Positions 50,101 to 60,295 of a stretch of DNA of 64,000 nt are shown here, piece after piece. How positions within the stretch are numbered: the first letter of the stretch is position 1; each line of letters starts with the position of its first letter. The DNA lies in assembly GCF_010686755.1 (NCBI RefSeq), contig NZ_JAAGXA010000001.1:248001-312000 (forward strand), written 5' to 3'. Origin of the DNA: Nocardioides zeae (GTDB lineage: Bacteria > Actinomycetota > Actinomycetes > Propionibacteriales > Nocardioidaceae). The notes under the pieces were generated by a model. It had not been told where the DNA came from. It worked only from the letters and a program-made list of their open reading frames with translations, and searched no databases. Both the position numbers and the translations under genes were made by a program.

Positions 50101-52173
50101 GTGACCTCGGCGACGCGTGACGACCAGGACTGGGCCTCGATCTACGGGCAGGGCTTCGCCCGCGTGGCCGCGGTGACGCTGCCCGTCGCCGTCGGCGACC
50201 CGGCAGCCAATGCGCGGGCCGTGCTCGAGCAGGCCCGTGCCTGCCACGACGAGGCGGTCGCGGTGGCCGTCTTCCCGGAGCTGTGCCTCACCGGCTACTC
50301 CGCCGAGGACCTCTTCCTCCAGGACGTGCTCCTCGACGCCACGCTCGAGGCGATCGAGGAGGTCGTCGCCGGGTCGGCGGACCTGCTGCCGATCCTCGTC
50401 GTCGGTGCGCCGATCCGCCACGGCAACCGGGTGCTCAACGCCGCCGTCGTCGTGCACCGCGGACGCGTGCTGGGCGTCGCGCCGAAGTCCTACCTCCCGA
50501 CCTACCGGGAGTTCTACGAGCGCCGCTGGTTCGCCCCGGGCGACGACCTCGGCGGCACGATCGTGCTGGCCGGCCACGAGGTGCCGCTCGGCGACGACCT
50601 CCTGTTCGCGGCGACCGACGTGCGGGGCCTCGTGCTCCACGTCGAGGTCTGCGAGGACATGTGGGTGCCGGTCCCGCCGAGCGCGCTCGCCGCGCTCGCC
50701 GGCGCGACGGTCCTGGCGAACCTCTCGGGCAGCCCGATCACCGTGGGCCGCGCCGAGGACCGGCACCTCCTGGCGCGCTCGGCCTCGTCGCGCTGCCTCG
50801 CGACGTACGTCTATGCGGCCGCGGGCCAGGGCGAGTCGACCACCGACCTGTCGTGGGACGGGCAGACGATGGTCTACGAGCACGGCGAGCTGCTGGGGGA
50901 GTCGGAGCGGTTCCCCGACGGCCCGCGCCGCACGATCGTCGACACCGACCTCGACCGCACGCGGCTCGAGCGGCTCCGCACCGGCACCTTCGACGACAAC
51001 CGCCGGGCGGTGCTCGGCGACGCCGACTTCCGGGTCGTCGAGCTGGAGCTCGACCCGCCGACCGGTGACGTCGGGCTGCGGCGCAAGGTCGACCGGTTCC
51101 CCTTCGTGCCCGACGACCCCGAGCGGCTCGCGCAGGACTGCTACGAGGCCTACAACATCCAGGTCTCCGGCCTCGAGCGCCGCCTCGAGGCGATCGGCGG
51201 CGACGCCTGGCAGCCGAAGGTCGTCATCGGCGTCAGCGGCGGCCTCGACTCGACGCACGCCCTCATCGTGGCCGCGAAGGCCATGGACCGCCTCGGTCGG
51301 CCGCGCAGCGACATCCACGCCTTCACGCTGCCGGGCTTCGCGACGGGGGACACGACGAAGTCCTACGCGACGCGGCTCTCGCGGTCGCTCGGCGTGACCT
51401 TCGAGGAGATCGACATCACCGGCGCCGCCCGGCAGATGCTCGCCGACCTGCAGCACCCGTACGCCGACGGCGCGGAGGTCTACGACGTCACGTTCGAGAA
51501 CGTCCAGGCCGGGCTGCGCACCGACTACCTGTTCCGCCTCGCCAACCACCGCGGCGGCATCGTGCTCGGCACGGGCGACCTCTCGGAGCTGGCGCTCGGC
51601 TGGTGCACCTACGGCGTGGGCGACCAGATGTCGCACTACAACGTCAACGGCGGCGTCCCGAAGACCCTCATCCAGCACCTGATCCGGTGGGTGATGGGGA
51701 GCGGTCAGTTCGGCGAGGACACCAACGAGGTGCTCGGCGAGATCCTCGAGCAGGAGATCACGCCCGAGCTGATCCCCACGGGCGCGGACGGCGTGGCGCA
51801 GCGCACCGAGGACAGCGTCGGGCCCTACGCGCTGCAGGACTTCACCCTCTTCCACGTGCTGCGCTACGGCATGGCGCCGAGCCGGATCGCGCTGCTCGCC
51901 CGGCACGCGTGGTCGGACCGGACGGCCGGCGAGTGGCCTCCGAACTTCCCCGAGCACCGGCGCGCGGAGTACGACCTCGCGGAGATCCGCCGCTGGCTCG
52001 ACGTCTTCGTCCGGCGCTTCTTCGCGAACCAGTTCAAGCGGTCCGCGCTCCCGAACGGACCGAAGGTGGTCGCGGGCGGCACGCTGAGCCCGCGCGGCGA
52101 CTGGCGCATGCCCTCCGACGCGACGGCGGCGGCCTGGCTGGCCGACCTGGAGCGGGTGCCCGCCGACGGCTGA
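50101..52173 (+). CDS. nadE: Glutamine-dependent NAD+ synthetase
   Basis: 690 residues. N-terminal nitrilase-type glutaminase (Glu in FPELCLTGY, Lys in [14 protein letters not shown], Cys in VEVCEDMW, about residue 183) and C-terminal synthetase with the PP-loop [18 protein letters not shown] and [16 protein letters not shown]. Converts deamido-NAD to NAD using Gln. Size matches actinobacterial NadE with its tunnel between sites. GTG 50101; a weak -10-like CAGACT lies 6 bases upstream and no ribosome site is clear. Confidence 0.97.
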   Translation: MTSATRDDQDWASIYGQGFARVAAVTLPVAVGDPAANARAVLEQARACHDEAVAVAVFPELCLTGYSAEDLFLQDVLLDATLEAIEEVVAGSADLLPILVVGAPIRHGNRVLNAAVVVHRGRVLGVAPKSYLPTYREFYERRWFAPGDDLGGTIVLAGHEVPLGDDLLFAATDVRGLVLHVEVCEDMWVPVPPSALAALAGATVLANLSGSPITVGRAEDRHLLARSASSRCLATYVYAAAGQGESTTDLSWDGQTMVYEHGELLGESERFPDGPRRTIVDTDLDRTRLERLRTGTFDDNRRAVLGDADFRVVELELDPPTGDVGLRRKVDRFPFVPDDPERLAQDCYEAYNIQVSGLERRLEAIGGDAWQPKVVIGVSGGLDSTHALIVAAKAMDRLGRPRSDIHAFTLPGFATGDTTKSYATRLSRSLGVTFEEIDITGAARQMLADLQHPYADGAEVYDVTFENVQAGLRTDYLFRLANHRGGIVLGTGDLSELALGWCTYGVGDQMSHYNVNGGVPKTLIQHLIRWVMGSGQFGEDTNEVLGEILEQEITPELIPTGADGVAQRTEDSVGPYALQDFTLFHVLRYGMAPSRIALLARHAWSDRTAGEWPPNFPEHRRAEYDLAEIRRWLDVFVRRFFANQFKRSALPNGPKVVAGGTLSPRGDWRMPSDATAAAWLADLERVPADG

Positions 52174-52228
52174 CGGGGCGGGCGTCACGACTTGTGGAGT
52201 TGCCCCGAGGGGTGTCGGAGCCGACCAC

Positions 52229-52234
52229 TAGGGT
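52229..52234 (+). promoter_or_regulatory. -10 element TAGGGT, leaderless start of glnA2
   Basis: TAGGGT is exactly 6 bases before ATG 52241, with no ribosome site. Confidence 0.5.
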
Positions 52235-52240
52235 GACGCC

Positions 52241-53578
52241 ATGGGCAAGCAGGAAGACTTCGTTCTCCGCTCTCTCGAGGAGCGTGACGTCCGGTTCGTC
52301 CGGCTCTGGTTCACCGACGTGCTCGGTCACCTGAAGTCGGTCGCGGTGGCTCCCGCGGAGCTCGAGGGCGCCTTCTCCGAGGGCATCGGCTTCGACGGCT
52401 CGGCGATCGAGGGCTTCGCGCGGGTCTACGAGTCCGACATGCTGCTGCTCCCCGACGCCTCGACCTTCCAGATCCTCCCGTGGCGCGCGACCGGGCCGTC
52501 GACGGCCCGCATGTTCTGCGACGTCGTGATGCCGGACGGCAGCCCGTCCTACGCCGATCCCCGGTTCGTGCTGAAGCGCAACCTCGCGGCGGCGGCCGAG
52601 AAGGGCTTCACCTTCTACACGCACCCCGAGATCGAGTTCTACCTGCTGAAGAACATCCCCGAGGTGGGCGTCGACCCGGTCCCGGTCGACCGCACGGGCT
52701 TCTTCGACCACACGCCGCAGTCGATGGGCTCCGACTTCCGCCGCGAGGCGATCACGATGCTCGAGGCCATGGGCATCTCGGTCGAGTTCAGCCACCACGA
52801 GGGCGGGCCCGGTCAGCAGGAGATCGACCTGCGGTACGCCGACGCGCTCAGCACCGCCGACAACATCATGACCTTCCGCACCGTCATCCGCGAGGTCGCG
52901 CTGAGCCAGGGCATCTGGGCGACCTTCATGCCCAAGCCGTTCACGACCCACCCGGGCTCCGGGATGCACACCCACCTGTCGCTCTTCGAGGGCGACCGCA
53001 ACGCGTTCTTCGAGGCGGGCGCGGAATACCAGCTGTCCCGCACCGGTCGCCACTTCATCGCCGGGATCATGCGCCACGCGGGCGAGATCTCGGTCGTCAC
53101 CAACCAGTGGGTGAACTCCTACAAGCGGCTCCTGTGGGGCGGCGAGGCGCCGTCCTACATCTGCTGGGGCCACAACAACCGCTCCGCCATGGTGCGCGTG
53201 CCGATGTACAAGCCGAACAAGAGCCAGTCGACGCGCGTCGAGCTGCGCACGCTCGACCCCGCCTGCAACCCCTACCTGGCCTACGCGGTGGTGCTCGCGG
53301 CCGGCATGCGCGGCATCGAGAACGAGTACGAGCTGCCCCGCGAGGCCGAGGACGACGTGTGGTCGCTGACCGAGCGGGAGCGCAAGAGCCTCGGCATCGA
53401 CCCGCTCCCCAAGACCCTGTCGGAGGCCATCGAGGTCGCCGACTCCTCCGAGCTGCTGGCCGAGGCCCTCGGCGAGCACGTCTACGACTTCTTCCTCCGC
53501 AACAAGCGGGCGGAGTGGGAGGAGTACCGCACGCAGGTCTCCGCGTTCGAGCGCGACCTCATGCTGCCGGTGATCTGA
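52241..53578 (+). CDS. glnA: Glutamine synthetase, GlnA2 type
   Basis: 445 residues. GS-I core with DVLGHLKSVAV, GFDGSAIEGFARVYESDM, THPEIEFYLL, HHEGGPGQQEIDLRYADAL, MPKPFTTHPGSGMHTHLSL and the NRSAMVRVP ATP-loop. Length and lack of the long GlnA1 insertion, with glnE next door, match GlnA2 of mycobacteria. The adenylylation Tyr stretch of GlnA1 (NLY near residue 400) is replaced by acidic/Leu-rich sequence (LTERERKSLGIDPLPKT), so it may escape GlnE control. Confidence 0.95.
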   Translation: MGKQEDFVLRSLEERDVRFVRLWFTDVLGHLKSVAVAPAELEGAFSEGIGFDGSAIEGFARVYESDMLLLPDASTFQILPWRATGPSTARMFCDVVMPDGSPSYADPRFVLKRNLAAAAEKGFTFYTHPEIEFYLLKNIPEVGVDPVPVDRTGFFDHTPQSMGSDFRREAITMLEAMGISVEFSHHEGGPGQQEIDLRYADALSTADNIMTFRTVIREVALSQGIWATFMPKPFTTHPGSGMHTHLSLFEGDRNAFFEAGAEYQLSRTGRHFIAGIMRHAGEISVVTNQWVNSYKRLLWGGEAPSYICWGHNNRSAMVRVPMYKPNKSQSTRVELRTLDPACNPYLAYAVVLAAGMRGIENEYELPREAEDDVWSLTERERKSLGIDPLPKTLSEAIEVADSSELLAEALGEHVYDFFLRNKRAEWEEYRTQVSAFERDLMLPVI

Positions 53579-54349
53579 GTGCCCACCCTCCTCGTCGTCC
53601 AGCACCAGGCCGACTGCCCGGCCGCGCTGTTCGGGCCGTGGCTCGCCGAGGGCGGCCTGGAGCTCGACGTGCGCCGGGTCGACGACCCGACCACGGTGCT
53701 GCCACCCCTGGAGGGGTACGCCGGCGTGCTCGTCCTCGGCGGCTCGCCGGGCGCGACGGACGACGGGGTCGCGCCGTGGCTCCCCGCGGTGCGAGCCCTC
53801 GTGCGCGAGGCGGCGGAGCGCGGCCTGCCGACGCTCGGCATCTGCCTGGGCCACCAGCTCGCGGCGGTGGCGCTGGGGGGCGCGGTCGCGCGGAACCCGA
53901 ACGGGCAGACGGTGGGCGTGACCCCCGTGGGATGGACCGACGAGGCGGCGGGAGACCCGCTTTTCGCGGCCGTGGTCGCCGCGCGCCCGGAGGCCGTCGC
54001 GGTGCACTGGAACAACGACGTCGTCACCACGCTGCCCGCCGGCGCCGTCGTGCTGGCGCGCACCCCGGGCGGGGAGGTGCAGGCCGCCCGCCTAGCGCCG
54101 ACCGTCTGGGGCGTGCAGCTCCACCCCGAGGCGGACCGCCCGGTCGTCGCGGCGTGGGCTGCCTCCGACGCGGCGACCCACGCTGCCCGGGGGCTCGACC
54201 AGACCGCGCTGCTCGACGCCGTCGAGGGCGCCCACGCCCAGCTGGCCGCGACGTGGCGGGTGCTCGCCGAGGGCTTCGCCCGGCTCGTCCGCACCGCGCC
54301 CGTCCCCGGCGACGGGCGGCGGGAGGCCCCGCTGTCGGAGGCGTCCTGA
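53579..54349 (+). CDS. Class I glutamine amidotransferase
   Basis: 256 residues. GMP-synthase-type triad: Cys in LGICLGHQLAAVALGG, His and Glu in VQLHPEADRP. Stand-alone domain between glnA2 and glnE, so a role in handling glutamine-derived nitrogen is likely; in related actinobacteria such genes are labelled by resemblance to PuuD/GuaA. GTG 53579 starts one base after the glnA2 stop and its own stop is one base before the glnE start, so the three are co-transcribed. Confidence 0.9.
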   Translation: MPTLLVVQHQADCPAALFGPWLAEGGLELDVRRVDDPTTVLPPLEGYAGVLVLGGSPGATDDGVAPWLPAVRALVREAAERGLPTLGICLGHQLAAVALGGAVARNPNGQTVGVTPVGWTDEAAGDPLFAAVVAARPEAVAVHWNNDVVTTLPAGAVVLARTPGGEVQAARLAPTVWGVQLHPEADRPVVAAWAASDAATHAARGLDQTALLDAVEGAHAQLAATWRVLAEGFARLVRTAPVPGDGRREAPLSEAS

Positions 54350-54350
54350 C

Positions 54351-57300
54351 GTGGCCGGTGCCGTGACGGGTCGTGGCCCGAGCCGGGGTGTCCTCCTGCG
54401 TGCGGGCTTCGCCGACGTCGACACCGCGGGCCAGCGTCTCGCGGGCCTGGGCGAGCGGGCCGGCGCGGTGCTGGGGATCCTCGGCCGCACCGCCGACCCC
54501 GACGTCGCGCTGGCCGGGCTGGTCCGCCTCGCCGAGCGGGTGGACGAGGAGGACGTCGCGGGCGGCGCCGAGGCGCTCCTCGACGCCGTCGCCGACGACG
54601 AGGGCACCGCGATGCGCCTGCTCTCGGTGCTGGGCGCGAGCACGGCGCTCGGCGACCACCTGGCCAAGCACCCGAGCCACTGGCGGGAGCTGACCGACCC
54701 CACGCTGGGCTCGACGCGGCCGGCCGCCTGGGCGATCCGGGCGGGCCTGCTGCGCGCGGTCGGGGCGGACCCGTCGGAGCGCGACCCGGTGGCCGACGTG
54801 AGCACCCCCGACCTCGACCGTGCGGCGCTGGACGGGCTGCGGGTCGAGTACCGGCGGTGGCTGCTGCGGCTCGCGTCCCGCGACCTGGCCCACCACCTCG
54901 GGGTCGACGACGTCGCGGCGGAGCTCTCCGACCTGGCGTCCGGCACCCTCGAGGCCGCGCTGGCGGTGGCGCGGGGGCGCGTGGGGGACGCAGCCGCCAG
55001 CGTGCGGCTGGCCGTCGTCGCGCTCGGCAAGTGCGGTGGGCACGAGCTCAACTACGTCTCCGACGTCGACGTCGTGTTCGTGCACGAGCCGGCGGTCGGT
55101 CCGGAGGGGGAGCCCGCGGTCGGTCCCGACGCGGCGCTGCGCACCGCCAGCCGTCTCGCCTCGCAGCTCATGCAGGTCTGCTCCGACCACACCGGGGAGG
55201 GCACGATCTGGCCGGTCGACGCCAACCTCCGTCCGGAGGGCCGGCGCGGCACGCTCTCGCGCACGCTGGCGAGCCACGAGGCCTACTACGACCGCTGGGC
55301 CAGCACGTGGGAGTTCCAGGCGCTGCTCAAGGCCCGTCCGGTGGCGGGCGACGCGGCGCTCGGTGCCGACTACCTGGCGATGGCCCAGGGATTCGTCTGG
55401 CGTGCCGCGGAGCGGGAGAACTTCGTCACCGACGTGCAGGCCATGCGGCGCCGGGTGCTCGACCACATCCCCGCCCGCGAGGCGGAGCGCCAGCTGAAGC
55501 TCGGCTCGGGCGGGCTGCGCGACGTCGAGTTCGCGGTCCAGCTGCTCCAGCTCGTCCACGGCCGGTCCGACGAGCACGTGCGGATGCCCACGACCCTGAG
55601 CGCGCTCGCGGCGCTGACCAGCCGGGGGTACGTGGGGCTCGAGGACGGCACGGCCCTCCACGACGCCTACGCGTTCCTGCGCACGCTGGAGCACCGCATG
55701 CAGCTCTGGCAGATGCGCCGCATCCACGTGGTGCCCGACGACGAGGCCGACGTGCGTCGCCTCGGTCGCTCGATGCAGCACCTGCGCGAGCCGGTGAGCG
55801 GGCTGGAGAAGGAGTGGCGCCACCACCGCCGCGAGGTGCGGCGGCTCCACGAGAAGCTGTTCTACCGGCCGCTGCTCGAGGCGGTGGCGCGCATCCCCGG
55901 GGAGGCGAGCCGGCTGTCGCCGGAGGCCGCCGAGCGTCGCCTCGCCGCGCTGGGGTACGTCGACCCTGCTGCGGCCCTGCGCCACCTCGAGGCGTTGACC
56001 GCGGGGGTGTCCCGCACGGCGGCCATCCAGCGCGCGCTGCTGCCCGCGCTGCTCGACTGGTTCGCGGACGCACCCGACCCCGATGCCGGCCTGCTGGGCT
56101 TCCGCCGCATCTCCGAGAGCCTGGGCACCACGCCGTGGTACCTGCGCACCCTGCGCGACGAGGGCGAGGTCGCCCACCGCCTGGCGCGGCTGCTCGCGAC
56201 GTCCCGCTACGCGACGGACCTCCTCCAGCGCGAGCCGGAGGGCGTCAGGATCCTCGCCCAGGACCTCGCGCCGCTCTCGGCCGAGACGCTCACCACCGAG
56301 ATGCTCGCCGGCGCCCGGCGCCACGACGACCTGGCGGCCGCGGTGCGCGTCATCCGCGGCGTACGGCGGCGGGAGCTGTTCCGGATCTCCGCCGGCGAGC
56401 TGCTGGAGGTCAACGACGTCGACACCGTCGGGGCCGCGCTGTCGCGGCTCACCGACGCGACGCTCGAGGCGACCCTGCAGGCCGTCGTGGCACGCCTCGT
56501 CGCGCAGCGGCGGCTGGACGGGGCACCGACGCGGATGGCGGTGGTGGCGATGGGGCGGTACGGCGGCTTCGAGCTGTCCTACGGCTCCGACGCCGACGTC
56601 ATGTTCGTCCACGACCCGCTGCCGGGCCGCGAGGACGAGGCGGGCGCGTTCGCCAAGGCCGTCGTCAGCGAGCTGCGCACCCAGCTCGGCGTGGCAGGTC
56701 CGGACCCGGCGCTGGAGGTCGACGCCGACCTGCGGCCCGAGGGCCGGCAGGGCGCACTGGTGCGCACGTTGGACTCCTACGCGGCGTACTACTCCCGCTG
56801 GTCGCACGTCTGGGAGTTCCAGGCCCTCCTGCGTGCCGACGCGGTCGTCGGTGACGAGGGCCTGCGCGACCGGTTCCACGCGCTGATCGACCCGCTGCGG
56901 TTCCCGGCCGAGGGCATCGACGACGAGGCCGTGGCGGAGGTACGCCGCATCAAGGCCCGCGTCGACACCGAGCGCCTGCCGCGCGGCGCGGACCCGGCGA
57001 CCCACCTCAAGCTCGGCCGCGGCGGTCTCGCCGACATCGAGTGGACGGTGCAGCTGCTCCAGATGCGGCACGCGGGACAGGTGCCCGGGCTGCGGACCCC
57101 GCGCACGATCGAGGCCCTGGCCGCAGCGCAGGAGGCCGAACTCCTCGCCGCGGAGGACGCGGACACCCTCGCCCAGGCGTGGCGGCTGGTGAGCCGGATG
57201 CGCAACGCGGTCACGCTGGTGCGCGGCAAGCCCGGCGACCAGCTGCCCCGTGACCCGCGGGAGCGGGCGGCCGTGGCGTCGGTGCTGGGCTACGGCCCCG

Positions 57301-57383
57301 GGGAGGCGGACGCGCTCGTCAACGACCACCTGCGCACGACCCGCCACGCGCGGGCCGTCGTCGACCGTGTCTTCTGGGAGTGA
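54351..57383 (+). CDS. glnE: Bifunctional glutamine synthetase adenylyltransferase/deadenylase
   Basis: 1010 residues. Two nucleotidyltransferase halves: deadenylase half with LGKCGGHELNYVSDVDVVFVHE (about 222-243) and adenylylase half with MGRYGGFELSYGSDADVMFVHD (about 728-749), each with Asp pairs for metal. ANLRPEGRRGTLSRTL and DLRPEGRQGALVRTL lie after each. It switches GlnA by Tyr adenylylation in response to nitrogen through PII. Typical full length. GTG 54351. Confidence 0.97.
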   Translation: MAGAVTGRGPSRGVLLRAGFADVDTAGQRLAGLGERAGAVLGILGRTADPDVALAGLVRLAERVDEEDVAGGAEALLDAVADDEGTAMRLLSVLGASTALGDHLAKHPSHWRELTDPTLGSTRPAAWAIRAGLLRAVGADPSERDPVADVSTPDLDRAALDGLRVEYRRWLLRLASRDLAHHLGVDDVAAELSDLASGTLEAALAVARGRVGDAAASVRLAVVALGKCGGHELNYVSDVDVVFVHEPAVGPEGEPAVGPDAALRTASRLASQLMQVCSDHTGEGTIWPVDANLRPEGRRGTLSRTLASHEAYYDRWASTWEFQALLKARPVAGDAALGADYLAMAQGFVWRAAERENFVTDVQAMRRRVLDHIPAREAERQLKLGSGGLRDVEFAVQLLQLVHGRSDEHVRMPTTLSALAALTSRGYVGLEDGTALHDAYAFLRTLEHRMQLWQMRRIHVVPDDEADVRRLGRSMQHLREPVSGLEKEWRHHRREVRRLHEKLFYRPLLEAVARIPGEASRLSPEAAERRLAALGYVDPAAALRHLEALTAGVSRTAAIQRALLPALLDWFADAPDPDAGLLGFRRISESLGTTPWYLRTLRDEGEVAHRLARLLATSRYATDLLQREPEGVRILAQDLAPLSAETLTTEMLAGARRHDDLAAAVRVIRGVRRRELFRISAGELLEVNDVDTVGAALSRLTDATLEATLQAVVARLVAQRRLDGAPTRMAVVAMGRYGGFELSYGSDADVMFVHDPLPGREDEAGAFAKAVVSELRTQLGVAGPDPALEVDADLRPEGRQGALVRTLDSYAAYYSRWSHVWEFQALLRADAVVGDEGLRDRFHALIDPLRFPAEGIDDEAVAEVRRIKARVDTERLPRGADPATHLKLGRGGLADIEWTVQLLQMRHAGQVPGLRTPRTIEALAAAQEAELLAAEDADTLAQAWRLVSRMRNAVTLVRGKPGDQLPRDPRERAAVASVLGYGPGEADALVNDHLRTTRHARAVVDRVFWE

Positions 57384-60273
57384 GGCGGCCCCGGTCGGCC
57401 TGACCTGGCGTCAGCACCAGCGCGCGGCGTTCGCCGCCGTCCAGGCAGACCAGCGCCGCAAGCGGATCGACGGGGTGCCGCTCCGGTCGTGGGTCGTCAT
57501 GCCGCCGGGATCGGGGAAGACCTACGTCGGCCTCGGGCTCGCCCAGCTGGCCCGGGCGGCGACCGGGGCGACGGTCGTCGTGCTCGTCCCGACGACCGCC
57601 GTGCAGGGGCAGTGGATCGCTGCGGCGGCCGATCTCGGGCTGGAGGCGTCCACGGACCGGTCCGTCACGGCCGAGGTCACCGTGCTCACGTTCCAGGCGG
57701 TCGCCCACCTGGTGCCGCCGACGGAGGAGCCGCCGCCCGACGCGGCCGTGGACCCCGAGGGCGACCCGCTCGAGCTGCCCGAGGAGATCGACGGGATCGC
57801 CGACACCGAGATCGGGGCGCGGCTGCACGAGAACGGCAGCGACCTCGTCGCGCGCCTGACCGAGCTCAGCCCGTTGCTCGTGGTCCTCGACGAGGCGCAC
57901 CACCTGCTCGAGGCGTGGGGGTCGCTCCTCGTCGAGACCCTCGCCCACCTGGGCAACGCCAGCGTCGTGGCGCTCACGGGCACGCCCCGCGGCGGGGTCG
58001 GTGGGGAGCAGCGGCTCGCGCTGACGACGTACTTCGGGTCGACGGCCTACGAGGCGAGCGCCGTCGACCTCGTGCGGCAGGGCGACCTGGCGCCCTACGC
58101 CGAGCTCGCCTGGTTCACCGAGCCCACCGCCGCGGAGGTCACGTGGATGGGGGAGGCGCCGCTGCGGTTGGCCGAGCTCGTGGCGCTCCTCGACGCCCCG
58201 GGCTTCGGGAGCACGTCGATGCGCGACTGGTTGCGCCTGCGCTTCGTGACGCCGACCCGCTCGTGGCGGCGCCGGGTCTCCTGGACGTCCCTGGCCGCGG
58301 CCGACCCGGCCGTCGCCGATGCCCTGCTGCGCCACGCCCACGCGGGCGAGGTCGACCTGCCGGGCGGAGCGCGGCTCCGTCGGGAGCACCGTCGACCCCC
58401 GACGCTCGAGGACCGGATGCTGCTCGTCGACGACTGGCTGCGCCGCTGCGTGGCACCGAGCGACGACCCCCGGGACGCGGAGGTGCTGGCGGTCCTGCGC
58501 CGCACGCTGCCCGCCGTCGGGTGGGTGTGGACCCGGCACGGCGTCCGTCGCGGTCGCGAGATGGCCGACCGCGTGCTCGCGCGGTCGGAGGCCAAGTCGG
58601 TCGCGTGCGTGGAGATCCTCCACCACACGGTCGGCGTGCTGGGGCCACGGATGCGGATGCTCGTGCTCACCGACCACGAGAGCGCGTCGTCGACGGTGCC
58701 GATGACGGTCCGCGGGGTCGTCGACGGGAAGGCGGGGTCCGCGTGGGCCGTGCTCGACGAGCTCACCCACGACCGCGCGACCGACCTGCTCCAGCCCGTG
58801 CTGGTCACGGGTCGCACGGTGGCGGGCACGCCCGCGACGATGACGGACCTCGCGTCCTTCGTGGCGGAGCGCGACCCCGACCTGGGTGCCACCCTCCGGG
58901 TGGAGCCGGTGCCGCTCGCGAGCGCGGAGGCCGGCCGGGTGCCGCTCGCCCGGCTCGTCGGGGAGCGCCGTCCCGACGGGTCGCTGCCGTGGCAGGCGCA
59001 CCGCTGGATCGGCGAGGTGACCGCCTACCTCACGGCGGGCCGCACGCAGGTGCTCGTCGGGACGCGCAGCGTGCTCGGCGAGGGCTGGGACGCGCGCTGC
59101 GTCACCGGGATCGTCGACCTCACCACCCCGACCACCCACCAGTCGGCCGTGCAGGTGCGGGGCCGGTCGCTGCGCACCGACCCGGCGTGGCCGGAGAAGG
59201 TGGCCGTGAACTGGACGCCCGTGTGCGTCGCCGAGGGCCACCCGAGCGGAGCGCAGGACTGGGAGCGCCTGGTGGCGAAGCTGGAGGGGTACGTCGCGCC
59301 CCACCCCGCGGGCGGGCTCGACGTGGGCGCCGGGTCGCTGTGGTGGCCCCAGCGGTTCGACGGCAGACCGGCGGTGCCCCCGGTCGACCGGTTCGCCGAG
59401 CTCAACGCCGCCGCGATGCGGCGCGCGACCGACCTCGAGGCCATCCGGGACGCCTGGTCGGTGGGGGAGCCCACCGGGGTCGGACGGCGCCGCGCCTCGC
59501 ACGGCGCCCTGCGCGGGTTCGTCACCCACCGCACCGTCGAGCTGCCTCCGCCGGGGACGGTGGTGGAGCCGCGGGTGGCGCCGGAGCTGCCGTTCTCGGG
59601 GAACGACATCACGGTCGGCGGATTGGCCGTGACCGGCTTCGGGGTGGGTCTCCTGGTGGGCGGTGGGGTGGGGATCGCCAGCGATCTCGTCGAAGCGATC
59701 ATGGTTGCTGGTGGTGCTGTGGGTGCGTCGCTCGGTACGGCACTCCACTTCGTGCGGCGACGTCGCGGTGGGTGGCGCGTGAGGACGGCCGAGGAGGCGC
59801 TCGAGCACGCGCGTCGTCGCCCCGGTCTGCAACACGTCGCCGGCGCGGTCGCCGCCGCGCTCCACGAGCTCCGGCTCACGACGGTTCCCGCCGAGTCGAC
59901 CGAGTTGACGATCGGGACGGACGGCTCGTACGGCGCTGACCTCCGGGGAGCGAGCGCGGAGGAGCGGGAGGTCTTCTCGGTCGCCCTGGCGGAGGTGATC
60001 GGCCCGTTGGAGAAGGCGCAGTTCCTCGTCTCGGTGGCACTGCTCTCGCCTTCGGGGCCGGACGGTGACCGCGCCCGAATCCGAGCGATCCTGGCGGGAC
60101 AGGGGATCGTGCACGACGACGAGGCCTGGTTCGCCGTCCCGTCGGTGATCGGGGACGACGCGGACCGCGCCGCGACGTACGCCGCGTGCTGGGCGCGCTG
60201 GACCGGCGGCCGCGACGTGGCCCTCGCCACCGCGACCCCCGAGGGAGCCGGCGTGCTCGCCGCCCACGCCTGA
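57367..60273 (+). CDS. SF2 DEAH-type helicase-like protein with C-terminal membrane segment
   Basis: 968 residues. Motif I PPGSGKT (46-52), II DEAH (175-178), III TGT (204-206), V GTRSVLGEGWD and VI QVRGRSLR show an SF2 ATPase. The region after the helicase core (about 450-740) has no known domain. Residues about 748-792 form two hydrophobic helices (GLAVTGFGVGLLVGGGVGIA and VEAIMVAGGAVGASLGTAL) joined by a short loop, then 170 hydrophilic residues. Helicase plus membrane anchor is rare and has parallels in phage-defence proteins. GTG 57367 overlaps glnE by 17 bases; no ribosome site. Not recognised as a known family. Confidence 0.8.
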   Translation: MSSGSEAAPVGLTWRQHQRAAFAAVQADQRRKRIDGVPLRSWVVMPPGSGKTYVGLGLAQLARAATGATVVVLVPTTAVQGQWIAAAADLGLEASTDRSVTAEVTVLTFQAVAHLVPPTEEPPPDAAVDPEGDPLELPEEIDGIADTEIGARLHENGSDLVARLTELSPLLVVLDEAHHLLEAWGSLLVETLAHLGNASVVALTGTPRGGVGGEQRLALTTYFGSTAYEASAVDLVRQGDLAPYAELAWFTEPTAAEVTWMGEAPLRLAELVALLDAPGFGSTSMRDWLRLRFVTPTRSWRRRVSWTSLAAADPAVADALLRHAHAGEVDLPGGARLRREHRRPPTLEDRMLLVDDWLRRCVAPSDDPRDAEVLAVLRRTLPAVGWVWTRHGVRRGREMADRVLARSEAKSVACVEILHHTVGVLGPRMRMLVLTDHESASSTVPMTVRGVVDGKAGSAWAVLDELTHDRATDLLQPVLVTGRTVAGTPATMTDLASFVAERDPDLGATLRVEPVPLASAEAGRVPLARLVGERRPDGSLPWQAHRWIGEVTAYLTAGRTQVLVGTRSVLGEGWDARCVTGIVDLTTPTTHQSAVQVRGRSLRTDPAWPEKVAVNWTPVCVAEGHPSGAQDWERLVAKLEGYVAPHPAGGLDVGAGSLWWPQRFDGRPAVPPVDRFAELNAAAMRRATDLEAIRDAWSVGEPTGVGRRRASHGALRGFVTHRTVELPPPGTVVEPRVAPELPFSGNDITVGGLAVTGFGVGLLVGGGVGIASDLVEAIMVAGGAVGASLGTALHFVRRRRGGWRVRTAEEALEHARRRPGLQHVAGAVAAALHELRLTTVPAESTELTIGTDGSYGADLRGASAEEREVFSVALAEVIGPLEKAQFLVSVALLSPSGPDGDRARIRAILAGQGIVHDDEAWFAVPSVIGDDADRAATYAACWARWTGGRDVALATATPEGAGVLAAHA

Positions 60274-60289
60274 TACCCCTGGGGGGTAT
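60273..60289. promoter_or_regulatory. Second CsoR-like palindrome
   Basis: ATACCCCTGGGGGGTAT has 7-bp perfect arms (ATACCCC/GGGGTAT), the same length as the copper-operon box. It begins on the last base of the helicase-like stop and lies 158 bp upstream of the GT2 start, with no copper gene near. Confidence 0.5.
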
Positions 60290-60295
60290 GGCACT

